A stretch of DNA of 14,634 bases from Chloroflexota bacterium (GTDB lineage: Bacteria; Chloroflexota; Dormibacteria; CF-121). The stretch lies in contig VBEQ01000165.1 of NCBI GenBank assembly GCA_005881235.1, positions 1-14,634 of the forward strand. The letters run 5' to 3'. The notes under the pieces were generated by a model. The model was not told the DNA's origin. It was given only the letters and a program-made list of their open reading frames with translations, and made no database searches. This document shows, in pieces, positions 6,195 through 12,535 of this stretch. Numbering within the stretch: position 1 is the first letter of the stretch; every line of letters starts with the position of its first letter. A program made the translations under genes and the position numbers.

Positions 6195-7172
6195 ATGAGA
6201 GCGGTTGTCTATAACCGATACGGGCCGCCGGACGTTCTTCGACTGGAAGAGGTCAAGCGGCCCGTTCCGACGGCGGGTGAAGTCCTCGTGAAGGTCCACG
6301 CCACGACGGTGAACCGGTTGGACGCGGCGACCCGCGAAGCCAACCGACGCAGCGGCCCGGCCGTCTCCTTCCTCAGCCGCCTGGTGTTTGGCATCCGCCG
6401 GCCGAGACAGCGGATCCTCGGTAGCGAGTTCGCCGGGGAGGTCGTTGCAGTCGGCGCCGCTGTCCGCGAGTTCGCGGTCGGCGAATACGTCTTCGGCATA
6501 ACCGGGCTCGCCTTCGGTGCACACGCGGAGTTCATCTGCGTTCAGCAGAGCTCTCGCATCGCGCACAAGCCGACCGCGATGAGCTTCGAGCAGGCGGCGG
6601 CGCTCTGCGACGGAGCGCTCAATGCGTTGGCGTGCCTGAGGCAGGCCCATCTACGAAGAGGCCAGACGATCCTCATCTATGGCGCGTCCGGCGCCATCGG
6701 GACTGCCGGGGTGCAGCTCGCCAAGTACTTCGGTACCGACGTAACGGCGGTGTGCAGCACCAAGAACCTCGAGCTCGTGAGATCGCTCGGAGCAGACGCG
6801 GTGATCGACTACACGCGGGAAGACTTCACCAAGAACGGGCGGGCCTACGACGTCATCTTCGACGCCGTCGGCAAGCACTCATTCAAGAGGTCGCGGGGCT
6901 CGCTGACGCCGGGCGGCAGCTACCTGGCGACCGATGGGTTGCGGAATCTCAGCTTGGTGCTGTGGACATCGCTGACCGGAGGCAAGCGAGTGAGGTTCTC
7001 TATAACCGGCCCGATGCCGACCAAGAAGGACGTCCTCTTCCTCAAGGATCTCGTCGAAGCAGGGAGGTTCCGGCCCGTCATCGATCGTTGCTACCCGCTC
7101 CAGGACGTAGTCGAGGCGACCAAATACGTCGAAACGGAGCAGAAGGTAGGAAACGTCGTCCTGACCGTTTGA
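6195..7172 (+). CDS. Zinc-free medium-chain NAD(P)-dependent oxidoreductase, quinone oxidoreductase type (copy 2)
   Basis: This protein is also exactly 325 residues. The GroES-like part begins MRAVVYNRYGPPDVL. The MDR core strand ILGSEFAGEVVAVG is at 74-87, and the nucleotide-binding loop GASGAIGT is at 163-170. It lacks GHE..G, as copy 1 does, so no catalytic zinc is expected. The region around 40-75 is more basic and divergent (NRRSGP, GIRRPRQR), while the nucleotide-binding half is well shared with copy 1 (TAVCS, IDYTREDFT, PVIDRCYPL). The shared length and position point to tandem duplication followed by divergence in the substrate-side domain. Ten bases separate the genes; a weak AGGG precedes the ATG. 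The different substrate domains suggest two related but distinct substrates. Confidence 0.9.
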   Translation: MRAVVYNRYGPPDVLRLEEVKRPVPTAGEVLVKVHATTVNRLDAATREANRRSGPAVSFLSRLVFGIRRPRQRILGSEFAGEVVAVGAAVREFAVGEYVFGITGLAFGAHAEFICVQQSSRIAHKPTAMSFEQAAALCDGALNALACLRQAHLRRGQTILIYGASGAIGTAGVQLAKYFGTDVTAVCSTKNLELVRSLGADAVIDYTREDFTKNGRAYDVIFDAVGKHSFKRSRGSLTPGGSYLATDGLRNLSLVLWTSLTGGKRVRFSITGPMPTKKDVLFLKDLVEAGRFRPVIDRCYPLQDVVEATKYVETEQKVGNVVLTV

Positions 7173-7182
7173 AGGCATAGAG

Positions 7183-7293
7183 ATGACTGGCCGGACCTTC
7201 TTTGCGATGCTGATCTTCGTGGGGTTCGTGGTGGCCATCATGTGGTTCGCCGTTCTGCCGTCCCTGACGACCTTTAGGCCGACGCTGCCCTGA
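7183..7293 (+). CDS. 36-residue single-span membrane peptide
   Basis: This short ORF begins MTGRTFFAMLIFVGFVVAIM and ends FRPTLP before TGA. Residues 6-27 form one strong transmembrane helix with a short positive N-terminus (Arg4), and the C-terminal tail carries Arg32. GAAGG (7171-7175), seven bases before the ATG, is a good ribosome binding site and overlaps the stop of the upstream oxidoreductase. The gap to that gene is ten bases, so it is probably the last gene of the cluster. Its stop directly abuts the stop of the convergent EamA gene. I do not recognise a family. Helix quality, ribosome binding site and operon position support real translation; length alone does not. Confidence 0.55.
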   Translation: MTGRTFFAMLIFVGFVVAIMWFAVLPSLTTFRPTLP

Positions 7294-8133
7294 TTACCCG
7301 AGCGTCAGCAGCGCTATGCCGGCCACGATGGCGAGCGCGCCGCCGAGCCGCAGCCACGCACCACGCCTCTCCCGCAAACGCCAGATTCCCCAGGCCGTCA
7401 CCAGCACGATGGCCGACTCGCGGAGCGGCGCGATGATGGCCAGCGGCGCAACGCTCAGGGCGAACAGGATCATGAAGTAGGCGGCGGTCATTAGCACGCC
7501 GACCGCCAGTGATAGGGCTGGCTCATCGGTGAGCCGCGAGTGGGGAATGCGGCGAATCCTCGTAAAAGCCACCAGGAACACCGCACCGAACAGCCAGAGA
7601 AGCCATCCGTAGATCCAGGGCGAGCCCAACCGGACGCCGATCCGGTCCAGCGAGGTGTAGGCCGCAATCATCACCCCCGTCAGCAACGCGGGCCACAGGG
7701 CTGAGCCCGCGGCGGCGGGTCGCCTGATCGCCCAGATTCCCCCGAGCAAGGCGATCACGCCGAGGAGAGCGACGGCGTGAAGCCGTTCGCCCAGTAGCAG
7801 CAAGCCGACCAGCACCGCAAGCAGTGGCGCGGTCCCGCGGGCGATGGGATAGACGACGGAGAGCTCGCCGCGCCGGTACGCGAGCGAGAGCGTGATGAAG
7901 TAGATCAGTTCGAGAAATGCCGAGGCGAGGGCCAGCAGCCAGCCTGCCAATGGGAGGCCGGGGCGCCCCGCCAGGAGCCAGGCAACCGCGACTGGCGGCA
8001 GCGAGACCACGGTTCCCCAGGTCAGCGCCCTGGTCGCAAGCGACAGTGGATTCTCGGAAGCCTTGAGCAAGGCATTCCAGGTGGCGTGGAAGACGGCCGC
8101 AAGAAGGACGAGCGGCAAGACCGCCAACGGCAC
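7294..8133 (-). CDS. EamA/DMT-superfamily transporter
   Basis: This 279-residue protein is nearly all hydrophobic, with about ten predicted spans in two similar halves of five, the drug/metabolite transporter plan. The N-terminus PLVLLAAVFHATWNALLKAS is typical of EamA repeats. LSVVYPIARGTAPLLAVL closes the first repeat, and APLRESAIVLVTAWGIWRLRER is its counterpart in the second. Family members export amino acids, nucleosides or other metabolites, or import them; the substrate is not predictable here. The start is GTG at 8131-8133. No Shine-Dalgarno stands in place, but a TAGACT box ends six bases upstream, consistent with leaderless translation. It is divergent from ku across a 69-base gap. 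Confidence 0.9.
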   Translation of the reverse strand: MPLAVLPLVLLAAVFHATWNALLKASENPLSLATRALTWGTVVSLPPVAVAWLLAGRPGLPLAGWLLALASAFLELIYFITLSLAYRRGELSVVYPIARGTAPLLAVLVGLLLLGERLHAVALLGVIALLGGIWAIRRPAAAGSALWPALLTGVMIAAYTSLDRIGVRLGSPWIYGWLLWLFGAVFLVAFTRIRRIPHSRLTDEPALSLAVGVLMTAAYFMILFALSVAPLAIIAPLRESAIVLVTAWGIWRLRERRGAWLRLGGALAIVAGIALLTLG

Positions 8134-8139
8134 GCACGG

Positions 8140-8145
8140 AGTCTA
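8140..8145 (-). promoter_or_regulatory. Candidate -10 box for the EamA gene (leaderless type)
   Basis: On the minus strand TAGACT matches TATAAT at four of six positions and is separated from the GTG start by six bases, so transcription would begin at the start codon. The -35 region is not recognisable. Confidence 0.35.
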
Positions 8146-8162
8146 ACCTGCCCCCTTTCGAG

Positions 8163-8191
8163 TTGGGATCACCGGCCGCTAGTGATACCCT
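8163..8191 (+). promoter_or_regulatory. Candidate promoter for ku
   Basis: TTGGGA (8163-8168) and TACCCT (8186-8191) are spaced by exactly 17 bases. The start would fall near 8198, giving a leader of only about five bases before the ATG at 8203. Both hexamers are imperfect, so this is tentative. Confidence 0.3.
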
Positions 8192-8202
8192 TGATGTTAG
8201 GT

Positions 8203-9141
8203 ATGGCGCCAAAGACCGCGCGCAAACGGACCCGCTCTACGACCCGCGAGCGGGGGAGCGAGAAGCCCGATGGGGAGCGAGAGAGATCCGGCAGAACCCC
8301 GCGGGCCATCTGGAGCGGCACCATTTCGTTCGGGATGGTGAGCATTCCCGTTCGCCTCTACACGGCGACGGAGTCGCATGATGTGCATTTCCATCTGCTG
8401 CACAAGCGCGACGGCATTCGGTTGCAGAACGTCCGCTGGTGCCCGAAAGACGAAAAGTCCGTCCCCTGGGACGAAGTCGTGCGTGGATTCGAGTACGCCA
8501 AGGGCAATTACGTCCCCATCACCGATGAGGACCTCGATCACCTACCGGTGAAGACCGTCCACACCGTCGACATCTCCGACTTCGTCAAGCTGGAGGAGGT
8601 CGACCCCATCTACTACGACAAGGCCTACTACCTGGCGCCGGAAGAGACCGGCGCCAAGGCGTTCGTCCTTCTCCGGCAGGCGCTTGAGCAGACCGGGCGC
8701 GCGGCGGTCGCCAAGGTCGCGATCCGCGACAAGGAGAGCCTCTGCCTGGTGCGGCCATACCAGGACGTCCTCTCGATGGATACGTTGTTCTACGCCAACG
8801 AGATCCGATCGACGAAGGGCATCGCCGTCGATGGCGCCGGGGTATCGCCCAAGGAGATCCAGATGGCGATCTCGCTGATCGAGAACCTCAGCGACACCTT
8901 CGATCCGGAGCGATACCACGATGAATATCAGGCGGCCTTGAAGAAGCTCATCGGGGCCAAGGTGGAAGGCGCGCCGTTGCCCGCGGCGCCATCCGAGCGA
9001 GGCGAAAAGATCGTCGACTTGATGGAGGCTCTTCGCGCCAGCGTGGAGGCGACTAAGAAGAAGGCGTCAGACAGGGCCGATGAAAAAGCTCCGGTCACAC
9101 GGACGCGGACCATTTCGTCACGTCGTCGAAAAAGCGCCTAG
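8203..9141 (+). CDS. ku: Bacterial Ku DNA end-binding protein (non-homologous end joining)
   Basis: This 312-residue protein carries the Ku core from about residue 35 (RAIWSGTISFGMVSIPV, then FHLLHKRDG, RWCPKDEKSVPWDEVVRGFEY). Familiar blocks follow: ISDFVKLEEVDPIYYDKAYYL, then RDKESLCLVRPYQDVLSMDTLFY, then EIQMAISLIENLSDTFDPERYHDEY. Bacterial Ku forms a homodimeric ring around broken DNA ends and recruits the polymerase-ligase LigD, which is not in this window. Both ends carry basic tails: about 30 Lys/Arg-rich residues before the core and a Lys/Arg-rich end (KKKAS, SSRRRKSA) that likely contacts DNA or LigD. I chose ATG 8203; ATG 8194 would add three residues. A hairpin terminator follows the stop. 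Confidence 0.96.
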   Translation: MAPKTARKRTRSTTRERGSEKPDGERERSGRTPRAIWSGTISFGMVSIPVRLYTATESHDVHFHLLHKRDGIRLQNVRWCPKDEKSVPWDEVVRGFEYAKGNYVPITDEDLDHLPVKTVHTVDISDFVKLEEVDPIYYDKAYYLAPEETGAKAFVLLRQALEQTGRAAVAKVAIRDKESLCLVRPYQDVLSMDTLFYANEIRSTKGIAVDGAGVSPKEIQMAISLIENLSDTFDPERYHDEYQAALKKLIGAKVEGAPLPAAPSERGEKIVDLMEALRASVEATKKKASDRADEKAPVTRTRTISSRRRKSA

Positions 9142-9153
9142 CCCCCACCCTAC

Positions 9154-9184
9154 TCTCCCCCGCAAGCGGGGGGAGGGATTTTGT
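9154..9184 (+). terminator. Rho-independent terminator after ku
   Basis: CCCCCG pairs with CGGGGG around a CAAG tetraloop, extended by flanking C-T-C/G-A-G pairing with one extra G. An ATTTT run follows. It starts 13 bases after the ku stop. On the opposite strand no T tract follows, so it should serve ku rather than the convergent operon. Confidence 0.7.
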
Positions 9185-9187
9185 GAG

Positions 9188-9403
9188 CTACGGCCAGAAG
9201 AGATGTCCGAGTAGCATCCCGATGCCGACGGCCACCACGTAGCTGACACGAGGGTAGGCGCGCACCAGCGAGCGAATCATGTTGGTGAGGGGCGCCTGCC
9301 CCTTGCCCAGCGAAATCGTTTCGTTGAGCATCAGGACGAAGACGATGCCGGCGAAGATGGTGGCAAGCAACGAGAGGATCGCACCGGGGCTAATCTGCAG
9401 CAC
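9188..9403 (-). CDS. Small two-span membrane protein, paralogue of the upstream gene
   Basis: This 71-residue protein has hydrophobic spans at about 8-27 and 53-69 joined by a loop with ETISLGKGQ and RSLVRAYPR. It ends GMLLGHLFWP. It aligns without gaps to the preceding 93-residue protein over 43 residues from the shared ET to the shared W, with 15 identities by hand count, including ET, L, G, T, R, P, A, LGH and W. It starts with GTG at 9401-9403; a stop codon three codons upstream in frame rules out a longer form. It overlaps the upstream gene by 14 bases and is the last gene of the operon. I do not recognise a named family. The pair could form a small membrane complex. Confidence 0.72.
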   Translation of the reverse strand: MLQISPGAILSLLATIFAGIVFVLMLNETISLGKGQAPLTNMIRSLVRAYPRVSYVVAVGIGMLLGHLFWP

Positions 9404-9671
9404 GTCGACTCATCAGCTCGCGGAGCTTGCGCGGGGCCGGGGCGAGGAGACCGGTGGCCGGACCCCAGAGAAAGTGGCCGAGCACGATCCCGACCACGAT
9501 CGCGATCACCAGAACCAGGCCCGGAACGTCGTGTACGGCGCCGCGGAAGTAGTCGGTGATCGTCTTGCTGCCAGTGAAGAGGGCCCAGGTTTCGAAGGCC
9601 AGCAGCAGGAAGATCGCGCCGACGAAGGCTGTCACCAGGGCGGATACTAGATTGGCGCGGTTGAGAATCAA
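9390..9671 (-). CDS. Small two-span membrane protein with LGH..W motif
   Basis: This 93-residue protein has spans at about 8-30 and 51-69. ETWALFTGSKTITDYFRG lies between them, GIVLGHFLWG closes the second, and a basic tail follows (PRKLRELMSRRAAD). The His in LGH and the Glu in ET are polar residues at the membrane edges, kept in both paralogues. The start is TTG at 9669-9671, overlapping the BHMT-like stop in a TTGA arrangement, which implies coupled translation. I cannot assign a function. Size and topology resemble holins and other small phage or transporter accessory proteins, but no phage gene is nearby, so I do not make that call. Confidence 0.7.
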   Translation of the reverse strand: MILNRANLVSALVTAFVGAIFLLLAFETWALFTGSKTITDYFRGAVHDVPGLVLVIAIVVGIVLGHFLWGPATGLLAPAPRKLRELMSRRAAD

Positions 9672-10705
9672 CCCTTCCAGTCGACGAGGAATTCCTTTTC
9701 TTTTTCCTCCACCCTGGTACCGATCACCGGGTGGAGTTCGATCGCCGGCGAGTACTTGCTGGACGGGACCGTGCGTCCCAGGGCCTCGGCGATCGCGCGC
9801 ACGTAATGCGGGCTTCCGCCACAGCAGATCCCGATGTAGTTGACGCCCAGCGCCTGCGCCCGCCGGGCGTAGTCGGCCATCTCGAAGCGGGTGCAGAGGA
9901 AGGGCTCGAGAGCGATGGGGAAAACGTTCGTGCCGTCGGCCGTTTTCAACGACTCGAACGTCGGCATCGCTGCCTCGGTCTTGTAGGGAACGGGTTGCAT
10001 GGCGACATACCCGCTTACGCGGCTGCGCACCTGTTCGATGATCGGCAACATGGTCGCAGGTCCCCGGTCGCAGTTCATGCCGACGATATCGGCCCCATGG
10101 TCGGCGAGGATCTTGCAGGCATCGACATAGTCATAGCCATCCCACGTCTGATGTGGCCGCGTGCTGGCCAGCGTGACCATCGCGGGTAGTTTGAGCCCCT
10201 TGATCACCTCGAGCGCGATCAACGCTTCACCGAGGTAGTCATTGGTCTCCGCGATGACGAAGTCGATGCCTTCCTCGACCGCCCACGACAGCTGCTCTTC
10301 ATACATCCCGCGAACGACCTTGGACGACGCCTCTTTGTTCTTCGGGTCGTAGGCCCAGGTGTTGCAGATGTCGCCCGCGACAAGGGCATCGCCCTCACGC
10401 GCGACCTCGTTTGCGATCCGCACGGCTTGCCGGTTCATCGCCTCCAGATCGTTCTCGCGGCCGACGTCCTTGAGCTTTCCGCGGTGCGCATAGTACGTGA
10501 GCGCCACCATGACATCGGCGCCCGCGCGAAGGAACTCGCGATGGAGCTCTCGGAGCGCGTCGGGAGCATCCAGGACGACCTCCGGCACGTACGGCCCGGC
10601 CTTGATGTAGCCCCGCCGCTCGAGTTCGAAGACGTAGCCCTCGGCGCCCAGCACCGGGCCACTCTTCAGCCGCTCGAGGATGCCGCGCTGGCTTCTAGCC
10701 GGCAC
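9668..10705 (-). CDS. bhmt: Betaine-homocysteine S-methyltransferase-like enzyme (cobalamin-independent, zinc type)
   Basis: This 345-residue protein resembles animal BHMT over its (beta/alpha)8 domain: GILERL start, YVFELERRGYIKAGP, ELHREFLRAGADVM, EGDALVAGD, and EPF...TRFEMADYARRAQALGV. Three zinc cysteines are in place: Cys212 in GMNC and the CC pair at 294-295 in GICCGGSPHYVRAI. Glu153 in IAET matches BHMT Glu159. The position of BHMT Asp26 reads GAEG instead of GDGG, so betaine binding may differ. It would transfer a methyl group from betaine, or a related donor, to homocysteine, giving methionine. The long C-terminal dimer arm of animal BHMT is much reduced. I chose GTG 10705 because GAGGT stands five bases before it; TTG 10717 is an alternative. 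It overlaps both neighbours. Confidence 0.85.
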   Translation of the reverse strand: MPARSQRGILERLKSGPVLGAEGYVFELERRGYIKAGPYVPEVVLDAPDALRELHREFLRAGADVMVALTYYAHRGKLKDVGRENDLEAMNRQAVRIANEVAREGDALVAGDICNTWAYDPKNKEASSKVVRGMYEEQLSWAVEEGIDFVIAETNDYLGEALIALEVIKGLKLPAMVTLASTRPHQTWDGYDYVDACKILADHGADIVGMNCDRGPATMLPIIEQVRSRVSGYVAMQPVPYKTEAAMPTFESLKTADGTNVFPIALEPFLCTRFEMADYARRAQALGVNYIGICCGGSPHYVRAIAEALGRTVPSSKYSPAIELHPVIGTRVEEKEKEFLVDWKG

Positions 10706-11858
10706 GGCTGACCTCAAAACGCTCGGGTGCGAAGCGCGAGATGTCCTCGACGGTACGCGTTTCGAGAGCGAGTTCCATCAGGGTCCTTCCGATGAGTGGC
10801 GCGAATTTGTAACCGGTGCCGCGCCAGCCGGTGCCAACCGCGCCACCCGGCAGGCCGGGGATCGGTCCAAGGATGAAGTTGTCATCCGCCACCAGATCAT
10901 ACGAGCACTGGTCCGCACCCTCGACGTCGACGACGCGCGCATCCTTGAGCTCGGGCATGCACTCTTCGACGAAGCTCTGCACGCTGGTGATGGACGTGAC
11001 CTGGGTGCGCACATCGGGCGGGTTGTAGTAGCCGATCTTCACGCCGGGTGTTTTACCTTCGAGCATCGGATGGCCATAGATGCCCACGTCGAGGTAGGCA
11101 AAGACGGGGAGCCGGCTCGGCGTGAACATCGCGCGCTTGGCCGGAGGAGGGATGAGGTACTTCGACTCGCTAGGCCGATCCGGCCGCAGCGGAAGCCGGA
11201 GATCGCAGCCGTCAATCTTTGCGAGCAGGGCATTGGTGCCGAGCCCGGCCGTCAGCACGAGGCGCTCGGCCAGCCGCTCGCCGGAGTTGGTGTCAATCGC
11301 GATCCGGCCCTGCCGGTGGTTGATCCGGTTAACGGTCGTGTTCTCCGCGACCGCCACGCCCGTAGCCCGGAGGCGCGCCAGCAGTGCCGCCGTGATCGGC
11401 GGAACGTGGAGGAATCCTGCCTCGACGTCGAGCCGGCCGAGGTCGACGTCGAACTGCGGGAAACGGGCGCGGAGCCCGTCGCGATCAAAGGCCTCCGTTT
11501 TGAGGTGCAGGCCCGCAAGGACGCGGTAGCTGTCCTCGGCGTAGGTCGCTGAGAGGTCGGGCGTGATGCTCGCTTTGGCGAGATTCAGGCAGCCGCACTC
11601 AATGAGGAAGGACTCGCCGGTCTCACGCTGGAAATCCAGCCAGAGCTTGCGGGCCTCGAAGGCCAGCCGAGCGTAGACCGGATCGAGATAGTCGTTGCGG
11701 ATCGACCGGGTCAGGCTGAAGGAGGCCGCGCGCGGGTCACCCAGCCGCCATTCGTCGAGCAGCAGGACGCGGGCCCCACGCCGGCAGGCGAAGTCGGCGG
11801 TAAAGAGGCCCATGACCCCTGCCCCGATGATGGCCAGGTCGTAGACGGTTTCGGCCAA
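10695..11858 (-). CDS. FAD-dependent oxidoreductase of the monomeric sarcosine oxidase / N-methyl amino acid oxidase family
   Basis: This 387-residue DAO-fold protein matches the length of monomeric sarcosine oxidase. The FAD-binding GAGVMG is at 12-17, with an acidic residue at the end of strand two (LLLDE). Arg51 and Arg54 in TRSIRNDY align with the MSOX active-site arginines. Lys274 in GVKIGYY aligns with the oxygen-activating Lys265. Cys318 in QCSYDLVADDNFILG aligns with the covalent flavin cysteine. The MSOX His45 position appears to be Phe (ASFSLTR against SSHGDTR). It should oxidatively demethylate or deaminate a secondary amine, producing H2O2. The start is TTG at 11856-11858, eight bases after the cupin stop; the longer frame upstream lies within the cupin gene. 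It overlaps the BHMT-like gene. Confidence 0.87.
   Translation of the reverse strand: MAETVYDLAIIGAGVMGLFTADFACRRGARVLLLDEWRLGDPRAASFSLTRSIRNDYLDPVYARLAFEARKLWLDFQRETGESFLIECGCLNLAKASITPDLSATYAEDSYRVLAGLHLKTEAFDRDGLRARFPQFDVDLGRLDVEAGFLHVPPITAALLARLRATGVAVAENTTVNRINHRQGRIAIDTNSGERLAERLVLTAGLGTNALLAKIDGCDLRLPLRPDRPSESKYLIPPPAKRAMFTPSRLPVFAYLDVGIYGHPMLEGKTPGVKIGYYNPPDVRTQVTSITSVQSFVEECMPELKDARVVDVEGADQCSYDLVADDNFILGPIPGLPGGAVGTGWRGTGYKFAPLIGRTLMELALETRTVEDISRFAPERFEVSRAG
10711..10715 (-). promoter_or_regulatory. Ribosome binding site deciding the BHMT-like start
   Basis: GAGGT on the minus strand lies five bases before GTG 10705, inside the 3' end of the flavoenzyme gene. It favours GTG 10705 over TTG 10717, which has nothing comparable. 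Confidence 0.55.
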
Positions 11859-11866
11859 GCCCGGCT

Positions 11867-12445
11867 TCAGCTGGCGAGCCGGTTGGATTCCCGGGTGCAG
11901 TAACGCGGATAGTGGGCGCGATAGCCCACCAACCATCCCACCGGGGCGAGGGCAGGGAGACCGAGCCGCACCCACAGGGGTTGGCCCAGCGCCTGCGTCT
12001 CTCGGCGGTAGGCCGCGGCGATCACGGCCCACTGGAGCATGTTGCCAACCCCGCGAAGGTGGTGCCGGCCGTCGCGAGCCAGCCCGAAGGTCGTTTCGGA
12101 GAACTCCTGCTTGAGCATGCCCGGCCGGAATTCGACCAAGAGGTGGGCCTCCGCATCTCCAGCGTTCCACAGGCAGTGTGCCGTGCGCGCCGGGATGGTC
12201 AGCTGCTGACCAGGTCCCAGCGTGAACCGGGCGCCGTGGATGGAAAACGAGGCGGTCCCGGAGATCACGGTAAAGCGCGACTCCTGGACAGGATGGATGT
12301 GGGGTTCGCCAACACTGCCGCCGGGCGCGAGCCAGGATTCGTACTGGACCAGTTCGCCGTTCGTTTCAGGCGCAGTCTTTAGGAACCGGATCCGCTCGCC
12401 GTGGAGGGGGTTTTCGATGATCGGACCGACGATGAGCGGCGTCAC
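11867..12445 (-). CDS. Cupin-domain protein with hydrophobic C-terminal tail
   Basis: This 192-residue protein has a single cupin barrel. Motif 1 is GEPHIHPVQESRFTVISG, with His49, His51 and Glu55 as metal ligands. Motif 2 is IPARTAHCLWN, with His90 as the fourth ligand. It therefore likely binds Fe, Mn or Zn; the reaction is unknown. A C-terminal part of about 70 residues (120-192) holds two moderately hydrophobic stretches, near 135-146 and 156-175, and ends YRAHYPRYCTRES. I have the impression that related cupins share this tail, which may associate with the membrane. The frame is open further upstream, but residues before NEVTPL are not cupin-like, so GTG 12443-12445 is the likely start. 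It is first in a five-gene operon and is divergent from the substrate-binding-like gene across a shared operator region. Confidence 0.83.
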   Translation of the reverse strand: MTPLIVGPIIENPLHGERIRFLKTAPETNGELVQYESWLAPGGSVGEPHIHPVQESRFTVISGTASFSIHGARFTLGPGQQLTIPARTAHCLWNAGDAEAHLLVEFRPGMLKQEFSETTFGLARDGRHHLRGVGNMLQWAVIAAAYRRETQALGQPLWVRLGLPALAPVGWLVGYRAHYPRYCTRESNRLAS

Positions 12446-12465
12446 CTCGTTGGAGTGTTTTGCGG

Positions 12466-12494
12466 AGTATAGAAGATGACGGGTGGCCGTGCAA
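12466..12494 (-). promoter_or_regulatory. Promoter of the cupin-oxidase-BHMT operon
   Basis: On the minus strand TTGCAC (12489-12494) and TATACT (12466-12471) are separated by exactly 17 bases; the -10 matches consensus at five of six positions. The start would fall near 12459, a leader of about 13 bases. The -35 coincides with one arm of the adjacent inverted repeat, so a bound regulator would block or alter polymerase access. Confidence 0.6.
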
Positions 12495-12517
12495 TAAATT
12501 GCACCCGTCTGTGCAAT
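12489..12517. promoter_or_regulatory. Probable operator: perfect inverted repeat plus third half-site
   Basis: GTGCAATAAATTGCAC (12489-12504) is a perfect 7-base inverted repeat with a 2-base centre. After six bases the same half-site, GTGCAAT, recurs as a direct repeat (12511-12517). It lies between the divergent cupin operon and the substrate-binding-like gene and covers the -35 of the former. The regulator is not in this window and I cannot name its family from the site. Confidence 0.6.
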
Positions 12518-12535
12518 ACTGCCGTCAGCCCGACG

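Noticed and set aside
9142..9184. Dispersed REP-like repeat rather than terminator
   Set aside because: CCCCGCAAGCGGGG hairpins are common as dispersed repeats in GC-rich genomes, but only one clear copy is seen here and its position plus T run after ku fit a terminator. A genome-wide count would settle it.
9188..9671. Holin-type phage lysis genes
   Set aside because: Size and two spans fit, but there is no endolysin or other phage gene, and the genes are coupled to a metabolic operon.
10680..11552. Plus-strand open frame of 290 codons opposite the flavoenzyme
   Set aside because: It is antisense to the well-supported sarcosine-oxidase-like gene and reads as Arg/Gly/Ala-rich without domain pattern.
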